From: Candidatus Gemmiger faecavium
Lineage (GTDB): Bacteria; Bacillota; Clostridia; Oscillospirales; Ruminococcaceae
Assembly (NCBI GenBank): GCA_019114415.1
Contig: DXFO01000003.1
Span: forward strand, 1 to 64,000
Direction: 5' to 3'
DNA: 64,000 nt
Both the position numbers and the translations under genes were made by a program. This document shows, piece by piece, positions 1-8,192 of the stretch (its first letter is position 1; each line of letters begins with the position of its first letter). The notes beneath the pieces are model-generated. The model was not told the DNA's origin. It ran no database searches and saw only the letters and a list, made by a program, of their open reading frames with translations.

Positions 1-83
1 CGGGAAACCGGATTGTCATATTTCCACAATTTCGCCGCACTACAATCTATATTTTACACAAAAGAATTTACTTTTGCAACATA

Positions 84-117
84 TTTCACCAAAAAAGATT
101 GCTTTTTCTTGGTGAAA
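84..117. repeat. AT-rich near-perfect inverted repeat
   Basis: Arms 84-97 (TTTCACCAAAAAAG) and 102-117 are reverse complements apart from one extra base in the right arm, with a short loop. It lies in the gene-free 1-228 stretch beyond the 3' end of rsuA. It could be an operator for a gene left of the window or a bidirectional terminator; the sequence alone does not decide. Confidence 0.45.
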
Positions 118-143
118 TTATCTCCCAGGGCGTTTTCAAGGCC

Positions 144-165
144 AAAAACCACCTGTAAGCGTGGT
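144..165 (-). terminator. possible weak terminator of rsuA
   Basis: On the minus strand a five-base stem (ACCAC/GTGGT, arms at 148-152 and 161-165, 8-base loop) is followed directly by five T. It sits about 65 bases past the rsuA stop. The stem is short, so this is tentative. Confidence 0.35.
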
Positions 166-228
166 TCTGCCCCTATTGTAGCGGTAAAATGTGATGCTTG
201 TTTGAAAGTCTGGTGAAAGCCACGGCCC

Positions 229-933
229 TCACTCCCCGGCGATGGCGGCCACTTCGGCGGCGGTCAGCTCCCGCCACTGACCGGGAGCCAGCGCCTCGTC
301 CAGAGCTACCCCGCCGATGGCCTCCCGGTGCAGCGCGTCCACCCCCGCGCCGTATACCCCGAACATCCGCTTGATCTGGTGGTACACCCCCTGGTGCAGC
401 ACCACCCGCACCGTCCGCTTATCCTCGCTCAGGGGGGTCACCTCGGCCGGCGCCAGCCGCACTTTGTCCATCAGGACCACCCCCGCCGCAAACCCCTCGG
501 CCATCTCGTCGGTCAGCGGGGTGTCGAGGGTGACCCGGTAGGTCTTGGGGACGTGTCGTTTGGGGGCGAGGATATCGTGGGCAAAGCCCCCGTCGTCGGT
601 GATGAGGACAAAGCCGGTGCTGGTCTTATCCAGCCGCCCCGCCGGGAACAGCTCCCGCCGGGGGTAGGCGCCCCGCACCAGGTCCACCACCGTCCGCTCC
701 CGCCTGTCGGACGAGGCGCTGACCACCCCCGCCGGCTTATTCAGCATGATATAGACGAAGGCCTGCCGGGGGCGGCTTTTGCCGTCCAGCTGGATGCTGT
801 CCATCTCGCTGACCTGCTGCTCCGGCCGCTTGCAGACCGCACCGTTGACGCTGACCCGCCCGCTGCGGATCGCCTCCCGGCTCTCGCTGCGGGTGCACTG
901 TGCGGCCTCTGCCAGATATTTGTCCAGACGCAT
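229..933 (-). CDS. rsuA: 16S rRNA pseudouridine synthase, RsuA family
   Basis: Predicted pseudouridine synthase acting on 16S rRNA (family target U516) during ribosome maturation in the cytoplasm. At 234 residues it has the family length. An N-terminal S4 RNA-binding domain (about residues 1-45, MRLDKYLAEA) is followed by the catalytic domain with the signature GRLDKTSTG, in which Asp102 is the expected catalytic residue, and a C-terminal QIKRMFG motif. The start is supported by AAGGAGGG about six bases upstream. It appears monocistronic, with the XRE regulator gene upstream on the same strand. The RsuA/RluB/RluE subfamilies are close; RsuA fits because of the short length and lack of a C-terminal extension. 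Confidence 0.9.
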   Translation of the reverse strand: MRLDKYLAEAAQCTRSESREAIRSGRVSVNGAVCKRPEQQVSEMDSIQLDGKSRPRQAFVYIMLNKPAGVVSASSDRRERTVVDLVRGAYPRRELFPAGRLDKTSTGFVLITDDGGFAHDILAPKRHVPKTYRVTLDTPLTDEMAEGFAAGVVLMDKVRLAPAEVTPLSEDKRTVRVVLHQGVYHQIKRMFGVYGAGVDALHREAIGGVALDEALAPGQWRELTAAEVAAIAGE

Positions 934-1024
934 AAGCCCTCCTTCCCGGGCGGCTGCCCGCCCGCACCGCCTCCCGGCGGACTGTTTTCTTTTTATTGTA
1001 TCACATTTTTCGGCGTTTGGGAAT

Positions 1025-1234
1025 TCAATTCATTTCATCCTTCAACCCTAAGATATAGTCCGCGCTGACCTGATAGTACCGGCACAGGGCGATCAGATGC
1101 CGGATGGGCAGTTCATTCGCGCCCCGCTCGTAGCGGGCATACATGGTCTGCGAGGTGCCCAATACGTCGGCAATCTCCTGCTGGGTTTTGTCCCGGTCCT
1201 CCCGCAGGTCCCGGATCCGCTTGACATACTCCAT
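1025..1234 (-). CDS. small XRE-family (Cro/C1-type) transcriptional regulator
   Basis: A 69-residue protein that is almost entirely one helix-turn-helix domain: a first helix with KRIRDLRED, the recognition region QQEIADVLGTSQTMYARYE, and the common XRE ending SADYILGL. The start at 1234 is chosen because AAGGGGAGGA lies at proper spacing upstream; a longer in-frame start at 1267 has no such site. It is transcribed away from a 30-codon peptide gene, and the shared intergenic region carries a long dyad, so it probably represses that promoter and its own. It lacks any ligand or dimerisation domain beyond the HTH. The physiological signal is unknown. Confidence 0.88.
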   Translation of the reverse strand: MEYVKRIRDLREDRDKTQQEIADVLGTSQTMYARYERGANELPIRHLIALCRYYQVSADYILGLKDEMN

Positions 1235-1280
1235 ACTCTGTCCTCCCCTTTCCGCTGGGTTAGACAAAGTATAGGTTAAT

Positions 1281-1321
1281 ACAGATATTTACTATTGACT
1301 TTAGTAAATATTTGTACTAAA
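1281..1321. promoter_or_regulatory. dyad operator, probable binding site of the XRE regulator
   Basis: Arms 1281-1294 (ACAGATATTTACTA) and 1302-1315 (TAGTAAATATTTGT) match as a reverse complement at 13 of 14 positions with a 7-base spacer. A further half-site at 1315-1321 (TACTAAA) pairs with 1300-1306 (TTTAGTA), so three related half-sites overlap. The dyad covers the plus-strand promoter; on the minus strand a TATACT at 1268-1273 could be the -10 of the XRE gene with a poor -35 inside the dyad. The arrangement is typical of an autoregulated divergent repressor. Confidence 0.75.
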
Positions 1322-1323
1322 CT
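1295..1323 (+). promoter_or_regulatory. promoter of the 30-codon peptide gene
   Basis: TTGACT (1295-1300), a 17-base spacer and TAAACT (1318-1323). The -35 box lies exactly in the spacer of the dyad operator, so repressor binding should block polymerase. Confidence 0.6.
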
Positions 1324-1373
1324 TGAGACATTCCCCTCTTCTTTTCACTGGATGATTTCACGGAGGTTATCCC

Positions 1374-1466
1374 ATGCCGCTCGTTCCCCTGTTCCTGGAC
1401 ATTCTTAGATGTTACTGGATCCTTTATCTTTATGGCGCAAGCTGGCTGCTCAGCCAGCTCCAGTAA
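1374..1466 (+). CDS. 30-residue hydrophobic peptide under XRE control
   Basis: A short reading frame beginning MPLVPLFLDILRCY and ending in LLSQLQ. It has a consensus ribosome binding site (GGAGG, 1362-1366, 7 bases from ATG), a promoter with an operator upstream, and a strong terminator starting at the base after its stop codon, so it forms a complete miniature transcription unit. About 17 of 30 residues are hydrophobic with only one Asp and one Arg, compatible with a single membrane-inserting helix. I recognise no family. Options are a small membrane protein, a toxin-like or signalling peptide, or a leader peptide. The transcription unit is better supported than any function. Confidence 0.5.
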   Translation: MPLVPLFLDILRCYWILYLYGASWLLSQLQ

Positions 1467-1516
1467 ACGCAACACCCCCGAGCCGGCAGTGCTGCCAGCC
1501 CGGGGGCGTTTTGCGT
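1467..1516. terminator. bidirectional terminator between the peptide gene and purB
   Basis: Long hairpin with arms ACGCAACACCCCCG... and ...CGGGGGCGTTTTGCGT around a GCCGGCAG/CTGCCAGC inner stem, with few mismatches. It ends the short plus-strand unit and can also end the minus-strand purine operon about 60 bases after the purB stop. Confidence 0.8.
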
Positions 1517-1569
1517 ATGGAATTTTTATCCTGCGTATGCGCGCAGAAATGGGTCCACCCTAGAGGGCG

Positions 1570-3003
1570 TTAAACGCTCAGCTCCGCGTGCTGGCCGAGC
1601 GCCTCGGGGCAGCGGTCAAAGATGGGCTGGAGGACGTTCTGGATGAACTCCTCCACTTGCTGGGGGGCGCGGCCGACAAAGTTCTCGGGGACAAGGCCGG
1701 CCTCGATCTCTTCGCGGGTCAGGCCGAAGGCGGGGTCGGCGGCGATCCGCTCCACCATGTCGTTGGGCAGACCCTCCTCCTTGACCAGTTTGCCGGCGGC
1801 GATGGCGTGCTGGCGCAGACGCTCGTGCAGCTCCTGCCGGTTGCCGCCCTTTTCCACCGCCTGCATCATGATGTTCTCGCTGGCCATGAAGGGCAGCTCG
1901 GCCATCAGCCGGCTGCGGACCACCTTGGGGTAGACCACCAGGCCGTCGGTGACGTTGAGCATGATGTTCAGGATGGCATCCGCCGCCAGGAAGCCCTCTG
2001 CCATGGCGACGCGCTTGTTGGCGCTGTCGTCCAGGGTACGTTCGAACCACTGGGTGCCAGCGGTAAAGCTGGGGTTCAGCACGTCTACCATCAGGTAGCG
2101 GGCCAGCGCGCAGATCCGCTCGCAGCGCATGGGGTTGCGCTTATAGGGCATGGCGGAGGAACCGATCTGGTTTTTCTCAAAGGGCTCCTCCATCTCCTTG
2201 AAGTTGGCCAGCAGACGGATGTCGGTGGCCATCTTCATGGCGCTCTGGGCAAGGCCTGCCAGGGCGGACAGCACGTTGTAGTCTACCTTGCGGCTGTAAG
2301 TCTGGCCGCAGACGGGGACCACCTTGTCAAAGCCCATCTGGGCGCAGACATCGGCCTCCACGGCCTTGACCTTGGCGGAATCCCCGCCGAACAGCTCCAT
2401 AAAGCTGGCCTGGGTACCGGTGGTTCCCTTGACGCCGCGCAGGGCCAGGCTGGAGATCTGGTGATCGATCTCGCAGACGTCCATGTACAGCTCGTTCATC
2501 CATAGGGTGGCACGCTTGCCCACGGTGGTCAGCTGTGCAGGCTGGCAGTGGGTGTAGGCCAGGCAGGGCATGTCCTTGTATTCCTTGGCAAAGACAGCCA
2601 GGTTGGCCAGCACGCCGATGAGCTTTTTGCGCACCAGCTGCAGCGCATCGCGCATGATGATGACGTCGGTGTTGTCACCCACGTAGCAGCTGGTAGCGCC
2701 CAGGTGGATGATGCCCTTGGCGTTCGGGCACTGCAGGCCGTAGGCGTAGACGTGGCTCATGACGTCATGGCGGACCAGCTTTTCACGGGCGGCAGCTTCC
2801 TCATAGTTGACGTCGTCCTGGTGGGCTTCCAGCTCGGCGATCTGTTCGTCGGTGATGGCCAGACCCTGACGCTGTTCCGCCTTGGCCAGTGCGATCCACA
2901 GCTTGCGCCAGGTGCGGAACTTTTTGTCGTCTGAGAACAAGAACTGCATCTCGTCCGAAGCATAGCGGGTAGAGAAGGGAGAAATATAACGATCGTGCGG
3001 CAT
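1570..3003 (-). CDS. purB: adenylosuccinate lyase
   Basis: Cleaves SAICAR to AICAR in de novo purine synthesis and adenylosuccinate to AMP, each time releasing fumarate. The 477-residue protein belongs to the fumarase/aspartase superfamily; the flexible catalytic signature loop reads GSSAMPYKRNPMRCE and the early HDVMSHVYAY and GATSCYVGDNTD motifs are present. It is the last gene of the minus-strand purine operon, about 80 bases after purL. Upstream GAGG lies about nine bases from the ATG. Confidence 0.96.
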   Translation of the reverse strand: MPHDRYISPFSTRYASDEMQFLFSDDKKFRTWRKLWIALAKAEQRQGLAITDEQIAELEAHQDDVNYEEAAAREKLVRHDVMSHVYAYGLQCPNAKGIIHLGATSCYVGDNTDVIIMRDALQLVRKKLIGVLANLAVFAKEYKDMPCLAYTHCQPAQLTTVGKRATLWMNELYMDVCEIDHQISSLALRGVKGTTGTQASFMELFGGDSAKVKAVEADVCAQMGFDKVVPVCGQTYSRKVDYNVLSALAGLAQSAMKMATDIRLLANFKEMEEPFEKNQIGSSAMPYKRNPMRCERICALARYLMVDVLNPSFTAGTQWFERTLDDSANKRVAMAEGFLAADAILNIMLNVTDGLVVYPKVVRSRLMAELPFMASENIMMQAVEKGGNRQELHERLRQHAIAAGKLVKEEGLPNDMVERIAADPAFGLTREEIEAGLVPENFVGRAPQQVEEFIQNVLQPIFDRCPEALGQHAELSV

Positions 3004-3084
3004 AACTAGTAACCTCTTTCTGTGTGATAAGGGGTTCGGCCCCCGGGCGGCAAAGACTGTGCAGCCCGGGGAGGACCCTGTGCC

Positions 3085-6000
3085 TTACAGCTTGAAGTAG
3101 TTGACGCCGCCCTCAAACAGCGGCTGATACTTGTCGCCGCCCACATTCTTGTACAGATTGTCGGCGCTGCGTTCGCTGTGGCCCATCTTGCCCAGGACAC
3201 GGCCGTCCGGGCTGGAGATGCCCTCGATGGCCAGCACGCTGCCGTTGGGGTTGTAGCGCTGGTCCATGGTGGGCACGCAGTTCAGATCAACATACTGGGT
3301 GGCGACCTGACCGTTGTCGATGAGCTGCTTGAGCAGGGCGTCATTGCAGACAAAGCGGCCTTCGCCGTGGCTGATGGCGATGAGGTGCTCGTCGTTGACG
3401 CTGCACTCGGACAGCCAGGGGCTCTTGGTGGAAGCCACGCGGGTGCGGACCAGCATACTCTGGTGACGGCCCACGGTGTTGAAGGTCAGGGTCGGATCAT
3501 CTTCGGTGATGGGACGGATCTCGCCGTAGGGGACAAGGCCCAGCTTGATGAGAGCCTGGAAGCCGTTGCAGATGCCCAGGGCAAGGCCCTCGCGCTCGTT
3601 GAGCAGGCGGTTGACAGCATCGGCCACAGCAGGAGCGCGGAAGAAAGCGGTGATGAACTTGGCGCTGCCGTCCGGCTCGTCGCCGCCGGAGAAGCCGCCC
3701 GGCAGCATAAGGATCTGGGATTCATCCAGAGCCTTGACCAGGGCCTCGCAGCTCTCGGCCACATCGGCGGGGGTCAGGTTCTTCAGGACCAGGATGCGCG
3801 GGTCGCCGCCGGCACGGCGGAAAGCACGGGCGGTGTCGTACTCGCAGTTGGTGCCGGGGAAGACGGGAATGACCACCTTGGGCGTTGCCAGGCGGACGGC
3901 AGGGGCCACCTGATGCTTGCAGTCATACTCCAGAGCATCCACTTCCTTGCCGGGCTTGCGGTAGGGGAAGACCGGCTCCAGCTTGGCCTCCCACACTTCC
4001 TGCAGGGCGGCCAGATCGGTGGCTTCGCCGCCGGCAATCAGTTCATAATCCACGGTGGTGAAGCCCAGGAACTGACCGGCGGAAGCATCCAGCAGTTCCA
4101 GGATGACAGCGCCGTAGCAAGGCTTGAAGAGGTCGGCAACGTTGACGTTGTCGCTCAGGCGCAGGCCCACATGGTTGCCCACGCACATCTTGAACAGGGC
4201 CTCGGCAATGCCGCCGTAACCGGGGGTGGCGGCCGACAGGACCTTGCCCTCGTCGATCATCTGCTCCACCGTCTTGTAGTTGGACAGCAGACTGCCAATC
4301 TCGGGCAGACCGTCCTTATACTGAGGTTTGAGAATGACAACGGCGCTGTTGGCTTTCTTGAACTCGGGGCTCAGCACGCTGCGGGTGTTGCCGATGGCAG
4401 TGGCAAAGCTGACCAGGGTGGGCGGGACATCCAGGCCCTCAAAGCTGCCGGACATGCTGTCCTTGCCGCCGATGGAGGCGATGCCCAGGCCCATCTGGGC
4501 GTCCAGAGCGCCCAGCAGAGCGGCCAGCGGTTTGCCCCAGCGCTCGGGCTGGGAACCCATATGCTCAAAGTATTCCTGGAAGGTCAGGTAAGCGTCCTCA
4601 TGGCGGAAACCGGCGCAGACCAGCTTGGTCACGCTCTCTACCACGGCCATGTAAGCGCCGCGGTAGGGGTCAGCTTCGGTCAGGTAGGGGTTGAAGCCCC
4701 AGGCCATGCCGGAGCAAGTGGTGGTCTCGCCGTCCACGGGCAGCTTGGCAGCCATGACCATGGCGGGGGTCAGCTGATACTTGCCGCCGTAGGGCATGAG
4801 CACGGTGGCCGCGCCGATGGTGGAGTCGAACCGCTCACCCAGGCCCTTCTGGCTGCAGACGTTCAGGTCGCTGACCAGGGAGCGCATCTTCTCGGTGAAG
4901 GTTTTGCCCTCCCACTTGGGCTGCCAGGTGCGGCCGGGCAGGATGTGGGCGCTGGCGTGACGCTCGGCGCCGTTGGAGGACAGGAACTCGCGGGACAGGT
5001 CGACGATGGCCTGTCCGTTCCAGAACTCCTTCATCCGGGGTTCCTCGGTGACGGTGGCGACGATGTTGGCTTCCAGGTTCTCCTGGGATGCCAGAGCGAT
5101 GAAGGCGTCGGCGTCGTCGGCAGAGACAGCCACGGCCATGCGCTCCTGGCTCTCGGAGATGGCCAGCTCGGTGCCGTCCAGACCCTCGTACTTCTTGGTG
5201 ACCTTGTTCAGATCGATGGACAGGCCGTCGGCCAGCTCGCCGATGGCAACGGACACGCCGCCCGCGCCGAAGTCGTTGCAGCGCTTGATCATGCGGCAGG
5301 CGTCCTCCCGGCGGAAGAGACGCTGCAGTTTGCGCTCGATGGGGGCGTTGCCCTTCTGGACCTCAGCACCGCAGGTCTCCAGGCTGGACAGCTTGTGCGC
5401 CTTGGAGGAACCGGTGGCGCCGCCGATGCCGTCACGGCCGGTGCGGCCGCCCAGCAGAATGATAACGTCGCCCGGGGCAGGGGTCTCGCGGCGGACATGG
5501 CTGGCCGGGGTAGCGCCCACAACGGCACCGATCTCCATGCGCTTGGCCACGTAGCCGGGATGGTACAGCTCGCTGACCTGACCGGTGGCCAGACCGATCT
5601 GGTTGCCGTAGCTGGAATAGCCCGCGGCAGCGGTGGTGACCAGCTTGCGCTGGGGCAGCTTGCCCTCCATGGTCTCGGAGACGGGCTGCAGCGGGTTGCC
5701 TGCACCGGTGACGCGCATGGCCTGATAGACGTAGCTGCGGCCGGACAGGGGATCGCGGATGGCGCCGCCGATGCAGGTGGCCGCGCCGCCGAAGGGCTCG
5801 ATCTCGGTGGGATGGTTGTGGGTCTCGTTCTTGAAGAGGAACAGCCAATCCTGCAGTTCACCGTCCACATCGCACTTGATCTTGACGGTGCAGGCGTTGA
5901 TCTCCTCGCTCTCGTCCAGGTTCTTCAGGATGCCGCGCTCTTTCAGGGCTTTGGCACCGATGGTGGCCGCATCCATGAGGGTGCGGGGCTTCTTGTCCCG

Positions 6001-6765
6001 GCCGGTCTCGGCGCGCAGAGCCATGTAGCGGTCAAAGGCAGCCTGGACCACGGCATCGTCGATCTGGACGTCGTCCAGAATGGTGCCGAAGGTGGTGTGG
6101 CGGCAGTGGTCGGACCAGTAGGTATCGATGACGCGGATCTCAGTGATGGTGGGATCGCGGTGTTCGCTCTTGAAGTAGTCCTGGCAGAAGACGATGTCGG
6201 CATGGTCCATGGCCAGGCCCTTCTCCACGCGGAAAGCCTCCAGGGCGTCGTCGTCCATCTCAATGAAGCCGGTCAGCGTCTCCACGGCGCTGGGGACGGC
6301 GAACTCCATCTTGAGGGTGGTGCGCTCCTCCAGGCTGGCCTCGCGGGCTTCCACCGGGTTGATGACATACTTCTTGATGGCAGCCAGATCGTCGGCGGAG
6401 AGCTCGCCCTCCAGCAGGTAGACCTTGGCGCTGCGCACGTCGGGGCGCTCGCCCTGGCTGAGCAGCTGGATGCACTGGGAAGCAGAGTCGGCACGCTGGT
6501 CAAACTGGCCGGGCAGGTACTCCACGGCAAAGACGGTCTGGGCCTCGGGCAGAGTGTCATAGGTCACGTCCACCGGCGGCTCGCTGAACACGGTGGGGAT
6601 GGCACGGTCGAACAGTTCCTTGTCGATGCCCTCCACGTCGTAGCGGTTGATGAGGCGCAGGCCTTTCAGGCTGGTGATGCCGACCAGTTCGGTCAGCTCG
6701 TGCAGCAGGGACTGGGCTTCGCCGTCGAAGCCGGGCTTTTTCTCAACGTAAATACGGTAAACCAT
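3085..6765 (-). CDS. purL: phosphoribosylformylglycinamidine synthase, large single-chain form
   Basis: Converts FGAR, glutamine and ATP to FGAM (fourth purine step). At 1226 residues this is the large fused type: an N-terminal PurS-like part, a linker, tandem AIRS-type ATP-binding/catalytic domains, and a C-terminal class I glutamine amidotransferase with the nucleophile motif GICNGFQAL and a HGEGRF motif. Most Gram-positive bacteria use separate PurS, PurQ and PurL, whereas the fused protein is known from proteobacteria and also from several clostridial gut genera. The stop of purD lies four bases upstream of its ATG, so the two are tightly coupled. Confidence 0.96.
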   Translation of the reverse strand: MVYRIYVEKKPGFDGEAQSLLHELTELVGITSLKGLRLINRYDVEGIDKELFDRAIPTVFSEPPVDVTYDTLPEAQTVFAVEYLPGQFDQRADSASQCIQLLSQGERPDVRSAKVYLLEGELSADDLAAIKKYVINPVEAREASLEERTTLKMEFAVPSAVETLTGFIEMDDDALEAFRVEKGLAMDHADIVFCQDYFKSEHRDPTITEIRVIDTYWSDHCRHTTFGTILDDVQIDDAVVQAAFDRYMALRAETGRDKKPRTLMDAATIGAKALKERGILKNLDESEEINACTVKIKCDVDGELQDWLFLFKNETHNHPTEIEPFGGAATCIGGAIRDPLSGRSYVYQAMRVTGAGNPLQPVSETMEGKLPQRKLVTTAAAGYSSYGNQIGLATGQVSELYHPGYVAKRMEIGAVVGATPASHVRRETPAPGDVIILLGGRTGRDGIGGATGSSKAHKLSSLETCGAEVQKGNAPIERKLQRLFRREDACRMIKRCNDFGAGGVSVAIGELADGLSIDLNKVTKKYEGLDGTELAISESQERMAVAVSADDADAFIALASQENLEANIVATVTEEPRMKEFWNGQAIVDLSREFLSSNGAERHASAHILPGRTWQPKWEGKTFTEKMRSLVSDLNVCSQKGLGERFDSTIGAATVLMPYGGKYQLTPAMVMAAKLPVDGETTTCSGMAWGFNPYLTEADPYRGAYMAVVESVTKLVCAGFRHEDAYLTFQEYFEHMGSQPERWGKPLAALLGALDAQMGLGIASIGGKDSMSGSFEGLDVPPTLVSFATAIGNTRSVLSPEFKKANSAVVILKPQYKDGLPEIGSLLSNYKTVEQMIDEGKVLSAATPGYGGIAEALFKMCVGNHVGLRLSDNVNVADLFKPCYGAVILELLDASAGQFLGFTTVDYELIAGGEATDLAALQEVWEAKLEPVFPYRKPGKEVDALEYDCKHQVAPAVRLATPKVVIPVFPGTNCEYDTARAFRRAGGDPRILVLKNLTPADVAESCEALVKALDESQILMLPGGFSGGDEPDGSAKFITAFFRAPAVADAVNRLLNEREGLALGICNGFQALIKLGLVPYGEIRPITEDDPTLTFNTVGRHQSMLVRTRVASTKSPWLSECSVNDEHLIAISHGEGRFVCNDALLKQLIDNGQVATQYVDLNCVPTMDQRYNPNGSVLAIEGISSPDGRVLGKMGHSERSADNLYKNVGGDKYQPLFEGGVNYFKL

Positions 6766-6768
6766 AGG

Positions 6769-8064
6769 TTAATCCCTCTCTTTCTGCAGTGCGGCAAGGG
6801 CGCGCGCGCCGATGTCGGAGCGCTTGTGCAGTTTTTCAAAGTGGATGCCGTCCGCTGCCGTGTAGGCCTTTTTCAGGGCCTCGGGCAGGGTGGGGGCGGT
6901 GGCGGTCACACCCAGGACGCGTCCGCCTGCCGTGACCAGCGCGCCGTCCTTGACGGCGGTGCCGGCGTGGTAAACGGTAGCCTCCCCGCCGGGCAGCTGG
7001 CCGTTCTCCAGTCCGGTGATGGGCTTGCCCTTCTCGTAGGAGAGGGGATACCCGCCGGAAGCCAGCACCACGCAGGCCGCAGCGCCATCGGAAAAGACCA
7101 CGTCGGTCTGGTCCAGGGTGCCGTCGGTGGTGGCCAGCATGATCTTCAGAAGGTCGCTCTGCAGCAGGGGCAGAACCACCTGGGTCTCGGGGTCGCCGAA
7201 ACGGCAGTTATACTCAATGACCTTGGGGCCGTCGGGGGTGAGCATCAGGCCGAAGTACAGGCAGCCCTTGAAGGGGCAACCCTCCGCCTGCATGGCGGAC
7301 ACGGTGGGCAGGAAGATCTCCTTCATGCAGCGGTCGGCCATCTCGGGGGTGTAGTAGGGGTTGGGAGCAACGGTGCCCATGCCGCCGGTGTTCAGGCCCT
7401 GGTCGCCGTCCAGGGCGCGCTTGTGGTCCATGCTGGACACCATGGGTTTCAGGGTCTTGCCGTCACAGAAGGACAGCACACTCACCTCGGGACCGGTGAG
7501 GAACTCCTCCACCACCACGCGGCTGCCGGAAGCGCCGAACTTTTTGTCCAGCATGATCTCCTTGACGGCGGCCTCGGCCTCGGCTTCGTCCTGGCAGATC
7601 AGGACGCCCTTGCCCAGGGCCAGACCGTCGGCCTTGATGACCACGGGGTACTTGCCCTGGGCGCGGACGTAGTCCATGACCTTGGCAGGATCGTCAAACA
7701 CTTCATACCCGGCGGTGGGAATGCCGTACTTTTTCATCAGGTCCTTGCTGAAGACCTTGCTGGCCTCAATGCGGGCGGCAGCCTTGTCGGGGCCGAAGGC
7801 GGGGATGCCCACGGCCGCCAGAGCGTCCACCATGCCCAGCGCCAGGGGATCGTCCTGGGCCACGACCACGTAGTCGAAAGCTTCCTCCTTGGCAAAGGCT
7901 ACCATGGCATCCACATCGGTGGCGGGGATGGCCTTGCAGGTGGCGTCGTAGCTGATGCCGCCGTTGCCGGGGGCGCACCAGATCTCGGTGCAATCGGGGC
8001 TTTGCTTGAGGGCGCGGATGATGGCGTGTTCACGACCACCGCCGCCGACGACGAGAATCTTCAT
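6769..8064 (-). CDS. purD: phosphoribosylamine--glycine ligase (GARS)
   Basis: ATP-grasp ligase joining phosphoribosylamine and glycine to give GAR, the second purine step; 431 residues. The N-terminal MKILVVGGGGREHAI loop and the ATP-grasp segments (VVIKADGLALGKGV, EYNCRFGDPETQ) are intact. I place the start at 8064 because AAAGGAG sits eight bases upstream; a longer frame from 8091 has no such site. It follows a hairpin terminator and a candidate internal promoter, so purD-purL-purB may be expressed partly independently of the upstream genes. Confidence 0.96.
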   Translation of the reverse strand: MKILVVGGGGREHAIIRALKQSPDCTEIWCAPGNGGISYDATCKAIPATDVDAMVAFAKEEAFDYVVVAQDDPLALGMVDALAAVGIPAFGPDKAAARIEASKVFSKDLMKKYGIPTAGYEVFDDPAKVMDYVRAQGKYPVVIKADGLALGKGVLICQDEAEAEAAVKEIMLDKKFGASGSRVVVEEFLTGPEVSVLSFCDGKTLKPMVSSMDHKRALDGDQGLNTGGMGTVAPNPYYTPEMADRCMKEIFLPTVSAMQAEGCPFKGCLYFGLMLTPDGPKVIEYNCRFGDPETQVVLPLLQSDLLKIMLATTDGTLDQTDVVFSDGAAACVVLASGGYPLSYEKGKPITGLENGQLPGGEATVYHAGTAVKDGALVTAGGRVLGVTATAPTLPEALKKAYTAADGIHFEKLHKRSDIGARALAALQKERD

Positions 8065-8098
8065 ATCGAAAACTCCTTTATGACGGTACACCGTCTGA

Positions 8099-8126
8099 AT
8101 TTTACATACAGGAAAGGCTGTGACAA
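8099..8126 (-). promoter_or_regulatory. candidate internal promoter for purD-purL-purB
   Basis: Reading on the minus strand: TTGTCA (8121-8126), 16-base spacer, TAAAAT (8099-8104), 35 bases before the purD start and just beyond the terminator hairpin. Confidence 0.5.
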
Positions 8127-8178
8127 AAACCCCGAAAAGGAAGCCCGACGCCGTATAAGGTTTCAGGCTTCCTTTTCG
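8127..8178 (-). terminator. internal terminator or attenuating hairpin between the AICARFT gene and purD
   Basis: Perfect 13-base arms (CGAAAAGGAAGCC at 8133-8145 and GGCTTCCTTTTCG at 8166-8178). On the minus strand the stem is followed by GGGG and five T. It lies 15 bases after the stop of the AICAR transformylase gene and splits the purine operon. Confidence 0.6.
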
Positions 8179-8192
8179 TGTAATGGCTCAAA

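Noticed and set aside
1352-1408. Alternative 18-codon frame overlapping the 30-codon peptide
   Set aside because: It has no binding site, whereas the other frame has a perfectly spaced GGAGG.
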